A stretch of DNA of 64,000 bases from Pohlia nutans (lineage: Eukaryota; Streptophyta; Bryopsida; Bryales; Mniaceae). Made by a program: the position numbers and the translations under genes. Location: positions 18,966,001-19,030,000 of the forward strand of contig CM040090.1 of assembly GCA_022496805.1 (NCBI GenBank), written 5' to 3'. This document shows positions 38,191-48,500 of this stretch, piece by piece. Every line of letters begins with the position of its first letter. Positions within the stretch are counted from its first letter, which is position 1. The notes beneath the pieces are model-generated. The model was not told where the DNA came from. It worked only from the letters and a program-made list of their open reading frames with translations, and ran no database searches.

Positions 38191-38428
38191 GGGGAATGGC
38201 TTGATATGGGTACCACTTTTATGCGTTTCACATAGTGTGACTTATGTCTAACTCATTTTATGTGTGCTAAAAGTTCCGTCTTTAACATCATGTATATAGT
38301 TGTAGCCATGGTGTCTATAACACCCTCTAACTTTTGTAATTTTCTAATGTTTTTTCCTTATAAAAAGATATTTCTCGAAAATCACACTTTTTTTTGGAGA
38401 GGGGTAACGTACCCATATCATGCCATCA
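38191..38428. mobile_element. MITE, GGTGATGGC ends, copy 2
   Basis: This 238-bp copy is flanked by CCCTTACG at 38183-38190 and 38429-38436, suggesting an 8-bp target duplication. Ends are GGGGAATGGCTTGATATGGG and a diverged inverse. Relatives lie at 24516-24749 and 40221-40452. Confidence 0.75.
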
Positions 38429-38528
38429 CCCTTACGCGCGAAGTGATCGATGAATCAATATTTTCTCTCCAGAAAATGTATCGGAGGTCAATGTTTAAGG
38501 GGACAGTGTCACGCATCTCCAGCTAGCT

Positions 38529-38570
38529 TTAACCCTTAAACGTCAAAGCAAGCCCCATGGGCTTGGTATA
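38529..38570 (+). repeat. piggyBac-like terminus with palindrome
   Basis: TTAA and CCCTTAAACGTC are followed by the palindrome CAAGCCC-CAT-GGGCTTG. A possible right partner, TTTTAGATGCTGAGGGG then TTAA at 40075-40078, is imperfect. If real, the element would enclose the gene at 38813. Confidence 0.4.
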
Positions 38571-38812
38571 AAGGAATAATTGGAGAAAAAAGTTTCATTT
38601 CTCAACCAAATCAAGCGAGACTTGTTGCGTTGGAAAGCTAATGAAAAAGCAATCTAGATTCCAAATTTTAGCAGCTGCATCTATAGATTTCTTTTCATGT
38701 GTATGTACAGTTCTCTCTTAGACTTCATCTCCAGAATGTTTATGCGGGGAGAGTAATACCGAAAACCTTCATTGTCAGTTGCAACTGGGTGCCCGGATTG
38801 TGATTTTGCTAG

Positions 38813-39211
38813 ATGATGGGGCACCAGCTGAAGAAGCCGCCGGTGCTGGATCCGGTGCTAGAGAATTGCACAGGACCTGAGCCCGTTGTTTCCTTGACTA
38901 GGCAGCCGAGTGTCCAATACAAGCCCCACAAGTATGGCGCTCCGCCGGAACCGGAGACGCGGCAGTGCTTCACGTGCGTGAGCTTGCCGTGGGGTTTCTT
39001 CGGCAAGCTGCGAGACCGCTACATCAAGGCCATGAACGAGATGGCCATGGGCGGGGACTTCACTGCCGTCATGGGCTTCCACGGTTTAGGGGGCGCAGAG
39101 CATGACTACACTCTCCAGCACTGCAGAAGCGTGAATGACCGCTACTTGGAAGCCTTGCAGGAAGAGTCGGCCGCTATCACAAGATCAAAGCACCAAGCGC
39201 GCCAGCTCTAA
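38813..39211 (+). CDS. Conserved-looking 132-residue protein, unknown
   Basis: A single uninterrupted exon encodes 132 residues. It stands out from its AT-rich surroundings by high GC and codon-like third-position use. It begins MMGHQLKKPPVLDP, has a proline-rich first third, a central ETRQCFTCVSLPWGFFGKL and a helical second half with MNEMAMGGDFTAVMGFHG. There are four cysteines, no signal peptide and no membrane span. I do not recognise the family. The start could be either of the two adjacent ATGs. Its 3' flank is partly duplicated at 40080-40620. It lies between TTAA-type ends at 38529 and perhaps 40075, so carriage by a transposon is possible but not shown. Confidence 0.6.
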   Translation: MMGHQLKKPPVLDPVLENCTGPEPVVSLTRQPSVQYKPHKYGAPPEPETRQCFTCVSLPWGFFGKLRDRYIKAMNEMAMGGDFTAVMGFHGLGGAEHDYTLQHCRSVNDRYLEALQEESAAITRSKHQARQL

Positions 39212-39372
39212 GAATAATTATGTCACTTCCTCTGATTAGTTGTTTCCAATTCAGTACGTGACTGATTAGTACCTTTCAAGATGATTTCACTGGTTCATGG
39301 ATCGGACCTAGCTAATCTGTAAATTTTATGTAGAGTATCATAATCACTAGCTTATCGAAATGAATGTTCAGA

Positions 39373-39744
39373 CCGCCGCCTTCAGTGGCCTGCATTGGCA
39401 TATTGAGAAAGTGTGCTGCAAGTTGGTTAAAAATGGTGGACTACGGGAGATTGGGTTGGGTTAAAGCGCAAGCCGACTTCCAGAAGAACAGTAGCAAGCC
39501 TGAGAAGGCTGCTCAAATCCTGCTTCAGTTTAAGTCTGTGTGGTGCAGGAAGAGACTGTTCGCTAAATGGGATGGTATCCAACCCTGTGGGAACCTTAGC
39601 GGTCCTAGGTTTAGCTCGATTAGCGAGGTCTAGGTGTCCACCGACCTCACTGGACCTGGCGGGGTGGGTTTGTATGTTCCTTTTTCTTTCCCTCTTTTCC
39701 TTGCAGTGAAGGGCTCCCCTTTATTTGTGTCAAAAAAAATAAAA
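39373..39744 (+). mobile_element. 5'-truncated LINE-type insertion
   Basis: Flanking repeats AAATGAATGTTCAGA at 39358-39372 and 39745-39759 enclose a segment ending in an A-rich tail. Its last 100 bp (GGGGTGGGTTTGTAT, then TTGCAGTGAAGGGCTCCCC) match the 3' end of the LINE at 53139-54302. The 5' part differs, so it may be another subfamily or a SINE using the same tail. Confidence 0.75.
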
Positions 39745-40220
39745 AAATGAATGTTCAGATTGTCTTAATTAAGTGCTGCCGATTTAACAGCAGCACTTGT
39801 CAATTAGTAGGAGAATTTGAGGAGGCTCCAAGTTTACTTTTATTGCAAAGCTTCCCAATCGTAAGCTAGCTCCGTGTGCCGTTTGAATTCACATTTTCGT
39901 CTGCTTGACATTACCTGCTTGGAGGGGCTGATATATATGGATTCTGAGGTTAGTTCTTGCCAATCATCTGTTTCTGTGAAAATGACTTTAGTTTGATATG
40001 ATAGTCACAAGGGAAAATGAGAAAATGTCACCGTGATGCAGATGGCCATAGTGGGCGTTTTAGATGCTGAGGGGTTAAGTACATGACTGATTAGGGCCTT
40101 CAAATGGCTTCAATCTTAGATCATTCCAAGATGATTTCATTGGGTCATCATGGACCTAATCTGTAATTATTATGTAAAGTATCATAATCACTAGTTTCTC
40201 AAAGTGATCGAACAAACTCG

Positions 40221-40452
40221 AGAATGGCATGATAAGGGTACCACTTTTACGCGTCTCACATAGTGTGACTTATGTCTAACTCATTTTATGTTTACTAGCA
40301 ATTCCATCTTTAACACCATATATATAATTGCAGTTATGGTGCCTATAACACCCTCTAATTTTTGTAATTTTCCAATGATTTTTTCTTACCAATAATATAT
40401 TTCTCAAAAATCACACTATTTTTGGAGGGGCACCCATATCAGACCATCACCC
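40221..40452. mobile_element. MITE, GGTGATGGC ends, copy 3
   Basis: Third copy of the family seen at 24516 and 38191, same orientation as 38191, about 232 bp, inserted in copy 2 of the tandem duplication. Confidence 0.7.
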
Positions 40453-40844
40453 AACTGTCTTAATTAAGTGCTGCTGAATTAACAGCAGCACTTGTCAATT
40501 AGTAGGAGAATAGGAGGCTCCACATTTACTTTTATTGCAAATCTTGTTCCGTTTAATTCATATTTTCTTCTGCCTGAAATTACCTGCTTGGGAGGGCTGC
40601 TATGGACTAGGTAATGCTTGAGAACATCCGGATCTGTAGTGGTGGATTATATATGGCTCAGGAGATGGATTATGGCTTATAATCCTCTTTTGATAATTAG
40701 TCAATTATGTAGACAATGATATAGTGAGACAATTTGGCTCAAAACAGTGAATGCACACGGAATGTTAAGTTGGACTATGACAAAAAAAAACAATTAGGGT
40801 GTTTTAATCATATGAGAAATCCAGGCATGCGCTCTAATCTTTTA

Positions 40845-41323
40845 GAGCATTCCCACCCATGCCCTCATCAAGTGGCCTTCAACAGTGGTTTGAGAGGGCA
40901 CTGTAGGAGTTCAAGTGGCCTTTCAAATTCTGAAACCCCCACTGTTGAGTCTCCTTGAATTTGAGAATCTAAAAAATGAAGAGCCCATGGCCAATGGGAA
41001 GCACCACATGCATGTTGGGCCATGGGTGGGAATGATTCATTGATTACATTCAAATCAAGAGGATGGAAAGCACCACGCCAGCACATGCATGTTGGGCCAT
41101 GGGTGATTATCGCAATTAATGCAATGATTATCTCCCTCAAATAGCCCGGATTTCAAGCTCCAGAGGCAAATGCATGACTCCACAACCTAGCGTGGCAAAG
41201 CTCATTTCTACAGAGGCCTTGCAAGAGAGGCCACTGGCAAACCCAAGGGTGGGAGAGAAAAATGTGTAAGGGCCCTCTACAGTGCCAAAAGACCACTTGA
41301 TGATGGCATGGGTGGGAATGCTC
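40845..41323. mobile_element. PIF/Harbinger-like MITE, TTA duplication
   Basis: The ends GAGCATTCCCACCCATGCC and its inverse are flanked by TTA at 40842-40844 and 41324-41326. The inversion continues inward (CATCAAGTGG and CCACTTGATG). Inside, GCATGTTGGGCCATGGGTG is repeated directly near 41011 and 41087. Length 479 bp, no coding sequence. Confidence 0.8.
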
Positions 41324-41351
41324 TTAGGGTGATTTAGGATTGTTTCATAAT

Positions 41352-42036
41352 AGAGTTAACCGAAAAGTCAGCTCAAAGAGGAAAGTTTTAGCAAATTCCT
41401 CTTGAACTCCTCTTGAACTCATATTGAAATGTAAATAGACCGGAAACTAGTTCAAGAGGAGTTGGGAGACAATCTAAAGCAAGCCACTGTCATTATTCTC
41501 CACACCTCGCAATAGAGTTATCTTTAAAGTCACCGTGTGTTTGAATAAGATGCCGTGAATTTTGCTATAATGTATTGTTATTTGTGCACCCCAAATAGTT
41601 AAAAGGTAGGGAAAAGCTTGGTGGTCTATCATTGTTAGGTGTGTAAGAGCTTGGTGGTCTCTAAACTCAAGGGAAACTAGTTTAGCCATCTTTCTTGACG
41701 GCTAAACTAGTTTTCCATGAGTTTGAAAACCACCAAGCTCTTACACACCTAATAATGATAGACCACCAAGCTTTTCCCTACCTTTTAACTATTTGGGGTG
41801 CACAAATAACAATACATTATAGCAAAATTCACGGCATCTTATTCAAACACACGGTGACTTTAAGGATAACTCTAATGACTTCCACACCTCCTACCAAAGC
41901 TCCAAGCCCATGGCCCACAAGGGGACAAGTTATGACACGACACTATTCAACCCAAACATAGCTCAAGGGAGCTCAAAAGAGCGCTTGAAAGAAGGTTGAA
42001 AAGGCATGTTCCATGGCCTTCTTTTTGGTTAACTCT
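41352..42036. mobile_element. MITE, AGAGTTAACC family, copy 2
   Basis: Inverted ends AGAGTTAACC and GGTTAACTCT are flanked by AAT on both sides. It is split by a 360-bp insertion (41514-41873); its outer parts match 36317-36628. Confidence 0.8.
41514..41873. mobile_element. Hairpin MITE nested in copy 2
   Basis: Arms of about 175 bp are inverted around a short centre. The ends AGAGTTATC and GATAACTCT are flanked by AAT at 41511-41513 and 41874-41876. The uninterrupted relative near 36470 keeps a single AAT, which confirms the 3-bp duplication. Confidence 0.9.
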
Positions 42037-42511
42037 AATATGTTAGAGTTATTTCAGAACATTTTGGGGTTGTTTCAAGTCGTCTCAAGCTTGTTTAATT
42101 AAGCTTGTTTTTGTTCCCAGTTTTCACAAATTGATCAAAAAATGAAAAATGGAAATTTTGAATGAAATGCCAAAAGTTTCTAAATATTCGTTACTTGGCA
42201 TTATGTTCTCCAGAAGCTTGCTTGTTGAACAAGTAGTACTCTAAATTTGTTTCATCTCCGAGCTCAACTTTTCGATAGTGCAGATAGAAAAGAAGGGTGG
42301 GCGGACAGCTTTTGATTTCCCCAACATGTGATGATAGAAATTTCAATGATTGATAGAATTGTTATACTAGTTAAATTGGCATGTTTGAGATGAAAAAATG
42401 TGACATTCAAATGCTCAAAGCTCTAAAATCTAAAAACTAGGATCGATATAGATCTGCGGTCCGAGACTTGAGCCTAGAAACTGCCAATCTCTTAAAATTT
42501 AGCCATGTTCA
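42037..42511. other. Intergenic, no feature
   Basis: No gene or paired repeat ends were recognised. Confidence 0.4.
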
Positions 42512-42513
42512 TA

Positions 42514-44180
42514 CAGTGGTCAGCAGAAGTGTTCGGATAGGACGCTTCCACTTCCAATATGAGCTAGTTTTCCTACATAACTCACATTCAAGTTGTAAAA
42601 ATTTAAACATACAATCACATAGTTACAACAAACATGTAACATAACATCCATAATCAAAAATGTCAATCAAGAAATCAATCAAAAATAAAACACATGATGT
42701 GGGTGTCCAATTCTTTATGCAAAAAGTGAAGTGGTTATCTATTTACATGGGAAACAAAGCCATGAGCTACAAAATCAAGCTAAAAACTTGAATGTAGAAT
42801 CATAATGACTACCTAAAAACTTGAATGTACAATCATAATGACTACCATCGTGTATAGCCACCTTTTGCTTGATAAAAATCTGCAGCTCTCTCAGGCATAG
42901 ACATGATCAATTTCCTCACGGTATCAATCTCAATGCTATACCAAATTTCTTGCAATTTCTCCCACAAATCCTTCTTGTTAGTGGGTTTCTTCTCCGACAT
43001 TCTCATACGACGATCGACTTCATTCCAAAGGTGTTCTACAGGATTCAAGTCAGGAGATTGAGCCGAATGCCAAATTAGTTGAAACTCCTGTGCTAACAAC
43101 CAATCTGTAACATACTTAGAAGTATGTTTGGGATCATTGTCGTGCTGAAAAATAACATTCTCCTCTCCTAAATCATGCATGTGTATAGTATTCATGAGCT
43201 CCATCTCCAAAATTTCCCGATACACAAACTTATCCATGTTCCCTTCTATAAGACGAAGGTTGCCAACTCCCTCCCAAGTCATACATCCCCAAACCATAAT
43301 GTTTCCACCCCCAAATTTGATAGTAGATTGCACATGCTGATCTAAAAGATGCTCTCCTCTCTTCCTCCAACAATACTGCCTCCCATCTGAGCCAAACAAA
43401 TTGAATTTTGACTCATCTGAAAAAATCACATAACTCCAATCCATCCAACTTGCATGCCTACACTTCTTTGCCCATGCATATCGACGTACTTTGTGCTTTT
43501 TTGACAAGAATGGCTTCTTAGTTTTCACTTGTGCTCTCAATCCCTGCTTCCGAAGACATCTTCTAATTGTATCATCACTCAAATCCAATCCTTGAGATCG
43601 CATTTCTCTACCCACTGCTGTGGCTGTACCATTAGATGGTGCATTCAACAACCTTACAACCCCACGATCACTACGTTCATCAAGAATTCGAGGTCTCCCT
43701 TGTGAAGGAGCATCTCTGAAATGACCTCTCATTGTAAACCTCCGCACAATAGCATAGCAAGTGCTTCGAGAGATGCCTAAAACCGCTGAAATTTCAGAGT
43801 ACGAATTCCCTCTCTCATGCATCTGAAGAACTAACTCACGTTCAGCAAGAGACCTTCTAAGAGCCATAGCTAATCAAGAGCAATCTTACTCAATCACAAT
43901 GAATCATGAAATGCAAGAGGTCTCCATAAATACATGTTCATTCTCAAGATTTTTTAAATGCACAACTTGTGTGCATAATGAATTGGACACCCATGATTGA
44001 CACATAATGAACTGCTGCCCTTGCAAATGGCTCAATGTCAATGATGGTACTCTTTCTAGTTTACAAATGGCTCTTTAGTTATAATTAGCTGAAAAAATCA
44101 GCACCTACCTACCAAACTTGACAAGTGTTACTACTAAACTGAGATTGTCATTACTGTCCAAACACTTTTGCTAACCACTG
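42514..44180. mobile_element. Complete Tc1-like transposon
   Basis: TA at 42512-42513 and 44181-44182 flanks a 1667-bp element. Its ends CAGTGGTCAGCAGAAGTG and CACTTTTGCTAACCACTG are inverted with a few differences, and similarity extends to about 28 bp. It carries one open transposase gene on the minus strand. A 33-bp direct duplication at 42780-42812 and 42813-42845 overlaps the stop codon of that gene. Confidence 0.95.
42842..43867 (-). CDS. Tc1-like transposase, DD34E
   Basis: The 341-residue protein would cut and paste the surrounding element at TA sites. Residues about 5-48 form a helix-turn-helix (SYSEISAVLGISRSTCYAIV), GRPR lies at 57-60, and a second helix-turn-helix follows near 75-110. 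The catalytic triad is complete: D141 in IFSDES, D233 in FQHDND and E268 in NPVEHLW, with 34 residues between the last two, the Tc1 spacing. Length is usual for the family (330-350). There is no stop or frameshift, so the copy may be recent or active. Plant mariner-like elements are usually DD39D, so a DD34E copy is unusual for a plant and horizontal transfer is possible. The ATG at 43867 starts the frame. Confidence 0.95.
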   Translation of the reverse strand: MALRRSLAERELVLQMHERGNSYSEISAVLGISRSTCYAIVRRFTMRGHFRDAPSQGRPRILDERSDRGVVRLLNAPSNGTATAVGREMRSQGLDLSDDTIRRCLRKQGLRAQVKTKKPFLSKKHKVRRYAWAKKCRHASWMDWSYVIFSDESKFNLFGSDGRQYCWRKRGEHLLDQHVQSTIKFGGGNIMVWGCMTWEGVGNLRLIEGNMDKFVYREILEMELMNTIHMHDLGEENVIFQHDNDPKHTSKYVTDWLLAQEFQLIWHSAQSPDLNPVEHLWNEVDRRMRMSEKKPTNKKDLWEKLQEIWYSIEIDTVRKLIMSMPERAADFYQAKGGYTRW

Positions 44181-44267
44181 TATAACGTAAGCTCATAGCA
44201 GTTCCGGCACTCTTGAAAAATGATGTCAACTTTTTTGGCCTGTCACGTCGACTCATTCAGGCACCAC

Positions 44268-44669
44268 AACTACACTAAATAGTGTATTTAGTGTGAGGCA
44301 CTGTAATTGCGAACATCACTCTAAATATCAAAAATCCTACTTTTGTAAAAACATTAAATGTGAATTCTCACACTATTTATGAAGAATAGTAACGTTTTGA
44401 CATTGTGATCTTTTGAGATATGGATATTTAGTGTAAGGAATGAAACTTGAGATGAAAGTTAAGATGGAAAAACTGAAATTTTAGAAATGGAATGAATCAA
44501 ATTGGATGATAAATTGGATGAAAAACTGAAATGGCGGCTGCGAAGAGAGGTGGCAACGCATGCAGCCGCCAACACTAACTACCCACAAATTGACAATTAG
44601 TGTTAGACAAGTAGTAGGGGTAAGCACATTATTCATCACCTCACACTAAATACACTATTTAGTGTAGTT
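44268..44669. mobile_element. MITE with self-palindromic ends
   Basis: The ends AACTACACTAAATAGTG and its inverse match over about 30 bp. Each end is itself palindromic (ACACTAAATA-GTG-TATTTAGTGT). Length 402 bp. Target duplication uncertain. Confidence 0.7.
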
Positions 44670-45128
44670 AGAAAGCGACACGTTGTAGATTCCTGAAATT
44701 TTGAACTAATTTGTGCCCAAACTGCTATCCGCCTACAATATGATGACAACATGAATGCGCATTAATACTAATTTGTCATGGTTGGAGTACTTCTGATTCG
44801 ACCTAGAAAGGCTCCACCTAGTCAGATCACTTTTAGAACACAAACCTTGTTTACGGACTCCCACGAATCCATCCTGCCTCTATGAAACCGTTTGAGGGGT
44901 TACTTAGGTTGGATGGACAATTATTTAGAACAATTATTTACATGTTTCTTAGCTGCAGGCTCCAAGCTTGATATTAGCCCAACAGAAAACCTGATTTACA
45001 TAGTTAAATCATGGCCACTGAGGAAAAAGAGGGAAAAGAAAAAGAAAAGAACGGCATTGTCACATACTATTGACATCAACTCTGGCAGTATTGCTTAGTG
45101 TATAAATACCACCTTTTTATTAGTACAA
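44670..45128. other. Intergenic, no feature
   Basis: No supported feature. Short open frames only. Confidence 0.4.
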
Positions 45129-45505
45129 GAGCATCTGTACCCTTGCGCACTAAAACTTTCACATTAAAATTATTCATCTATACTTGAAGAGCATAGCATA
45201 CTTTAGAAGCTAACTATTGCACCTTCGAATCTCAAGGTCTGTTAGGGGATCAGAGGAATCATAGAGAATTTTCTCTAACTTCACCTAGTCCAAGCAGCAA
45301 GGATTGTAGAGTTGAGCTATTTTATTAGTATTTTACACTGTAGTAGCACTGTAGAGAAAGGGTGTGGTTTGACAAGGGCTGAAGAACGTTTTAAGCCCTT
45401 CAACTTATAGTTCCAAACCAGATGTGTACATTAAATAGTCGATGGACCAATCACAAATAAAATATGGGATATATTCAACTAAACTTAAATTTGAAAGATC
45501 TTTAC

Positions 45506-48500
45506 TTAACCCCTAAAGGACCAAGTGTCCTAACTAGGACATTTACAAAACCGGGTAGGTTCCGATGAACACATTTTTAATCGAAGTTGCTAAAAAATTT
45601 AATGGTGGATTCCCCGGTGTGTCACGAGAATGTGGGTCTTTTTTTTTTTGAAATCCGACACCGTATGTGGAAGTTATGTGGAGAAATGTGTTTTTTCCGG
45701 GAGATTGGGCAACAGGGGCAACAAATTTTGAGTTAAATTTGAGGGGAGGACAGCAGAATTCCATCACAGGGCAAAAGTCGATGTGTGGGGAGGGGCAGCG
45801 GCGCCCGTAAGTCGAAGACCTCCCCGCCGACTTCCTGGGGGGTCTTGCACGGCGAGACTTCGGGGGAGTCTTCGACCCACGGGCGACGCCACTCCAGGGA
45901 GAAAAATGCCGCCTTTGAAATATCGCCGTCTGTCGCACAAGCGCTGTTGCATTTGGCATTCAACAATTTCACAAATCTTGAAGAAGATTTTGCAGATTGT
46001 GGTAGCTCATATCATCGCCATTTGTAAATGTAAACACCCAAATCAAGAATAAAACAATTTCTTCAAACGAAAAGATTGTTGCATATTTATGACACCCAAT
46101 GAGTCATAGCAAGATTTTTCTGTACTAACAAACTCTTGTGCTTATAAATCAAAATCTTGCACTTACAATAGATGCAAATGCAGTGTGTGTTTAGATTGTG
46201 AGTAGTGAGATTGTGCTAGTATACTCCAAAGCTTAGCAATATGCCTAGAAGATCGGATACGGCGAGCAAAGCGAAGCAAGTGAGTGTGGAATCAAGTGCA
46301 CGACGTAGCTCTAGATTCCAATCCAATGCTCCATAGTCAAGCCATGTTCTTTCACCTCCACTAGTCGATCTCACGGAGGATTTCGACAACACATTAGAAG
46401 ATTGCATTGGAGAGTATGATGAGCAATTCGTTGATAGTCAAGAATTTGATTGTCGAGGTAAAGAATCATCTTGTGAGGAATTTAGTGAGGATGATATTTT
46501 TGAGTATGATGTTGTACATGAGAATCCTACATCTCTCGAGGAATTTTCATGGCCTCCGGAGGTCCTACATGCTCCCCCAACAAAGCGTGCGCGAAGAAAC
46601 AAAGGACAACATCATCGTCTATTTCATGGAGATGTCGGGGCATCAACGTCCAGTGCAGAGTTGGTGCGGTGAGAGACAAAGTCCCAAGCAAAACGCTTGG
46701 TCATGTTACATCTGCTATGGAGGGTGAAAGGTATGTCCCCAATGATGACTGTAATATGTTGAGGGGTGAGGAATAATTCAATGAATTTCATGGTCAAGAA
46801 GATCATTGGGATGTTGAGGAAGAAGGTAATTTTGAAGAGGAAAGTGCAAGAATCCCTAGGGCGCATCAGACTCGGAGAGCATGTTTAGAGAGGAATTTCA
46901 TATGTACTCTAAAAGAGAGTACTAGTGAATCGGAAATAGATATGAGTGATGGAGGTGAGAATGGTGAGGACATTGGAGATGTGAATGGCATAAAATATAT
47001 GTATCAGGATGCCACGTGGAAAAACACGGATTTCACTTATGACCCTAAGCCGGTACAATTTTTAGGGAGGTTGAGTTATAATGACAACGGCCGTTATTTC
47101 CCCACCTTCATGTTCTTATTTTCGTTGTTTTGGCCTAGTACGATTCTAAGAGTAATTGTTTTAGAAACCAACCGATATGCCATGGATGTAGATGTGGATG
47201 GTAATACGTTAGGGGGTTCCGATTGGACTAGCACTAGTGTAGCGGAGTTGAAAGTCTTCATTGCAATATGTTTGTATATGGGTATGAAGCGGAAACCCAA
47301 CATCAAAAGTTATTGGCATAGTCCACGAAGCATTTTTCATTGCCCAATTATTTCTAAGCTTATGACTCGGCACCGGTTTAGTTCCTTGATGCGATGTTTG
47401 CATATTACAAATCCGGCGCGTTATAGTAGAAATCGTGATTTACCAGGGTATGATAAATTAGGACAAGTTAGGTGGTTAGTAAATGCCATTTGAAAGAATT
47501 GTAAGAGAGTATGGAATTTGGGAAAGTATTGCACTATAGACGAGATGATGATCCGTTACAAAGGTAGTTATTGCCCGTTGCGACAATATATGCCACAAAA
47601 ACCGCAAAAATGGGGGATCAAGGTGTGGTGTCTTGCTTGCTCAATTACAAAATATGTTTGGAATTTCGAGGTTTACTGTGGTAAAAAAATTGTTCCCGTA
47701 GATGTGGCACTATCGCAACGTGGTGAGCCAAAATTGGCCCACATGGTAGTCTTGGATTTGACAAGTGACATAAGTGGAAAGGGCCATGTAATTGCGATGG
47801 ATAATTTTTTCACTAGTGTAGGATTATTCAAAGAATTAGCGTTCAAGAGTATTTATGCGACAGGCACTGTGCGATCGAATCGAGTGGGTTTACCGGATGA
47901 GTTGAAGAATACTAGGGCGTTCTCAAAAGCACTACAAGGGGAGATGAAATGGAGAATGCACAAGTCGCGGGGTGTGTCATGTGTGTTATGGAAAGATAAG
48001 AAACCTGTTCTTTTACTTTCTACCCATGCATTGCCTATTGGATTTCCATGCATGCCCGTAGACACCGTTCTTCGAAGAAACGGTGCTGTGCGGGAGGAAA
48101 TCATGACCTCCCCAATTCACTTGGAGTACACTACGCACATGAGGGGCGTGGACGTAGCGGACCAATTGCGCGCCTCGTATTCAACTCAAAATCGGTCACA
48201 CAAATGGTGGCATCGGGTATTTTTCTTCCTCATTGATATGACGGCGGTGAATATGTATTTGATTTATTTGGACAAATGTAAAAACGAGAACCCACCTCGA
48301 AGGCCTATGACCCATTTACAATTTCGCACTCAATTATGCGAAGCACTCACGCAAAATTGGGAAGGTAGAGGTCCCCAGATGCCCGCGGGAAGTAGTATTT
48401 GTGTCCCAGTGAGATCCACAGTCAAGAGTCCTTGTGCGGTTTGCAACACCGGGAAAAGACCTCATTGGTATTGTCCAAGATGCAACAAATTTATGTGTTG

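Larger units (their letters stand above)
39254..40620. repeat. Diverged tandem duplication, about 0.4-0.5 kb units
   Basis: 39254-39372 plus 39760-39950 is repeated at 40080-40220 plus 40453-40620 (shared words GACTGATTAG, AGTATCATAATCACTAG, TGTCTTAATTAAGTGCTG, CAGCAGCACTTGTCAATTAG). Copy 1 is interrupted by a LINE-type insertion and copy 2 by a MITE, at nearby sites. Confidence 0.75.
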
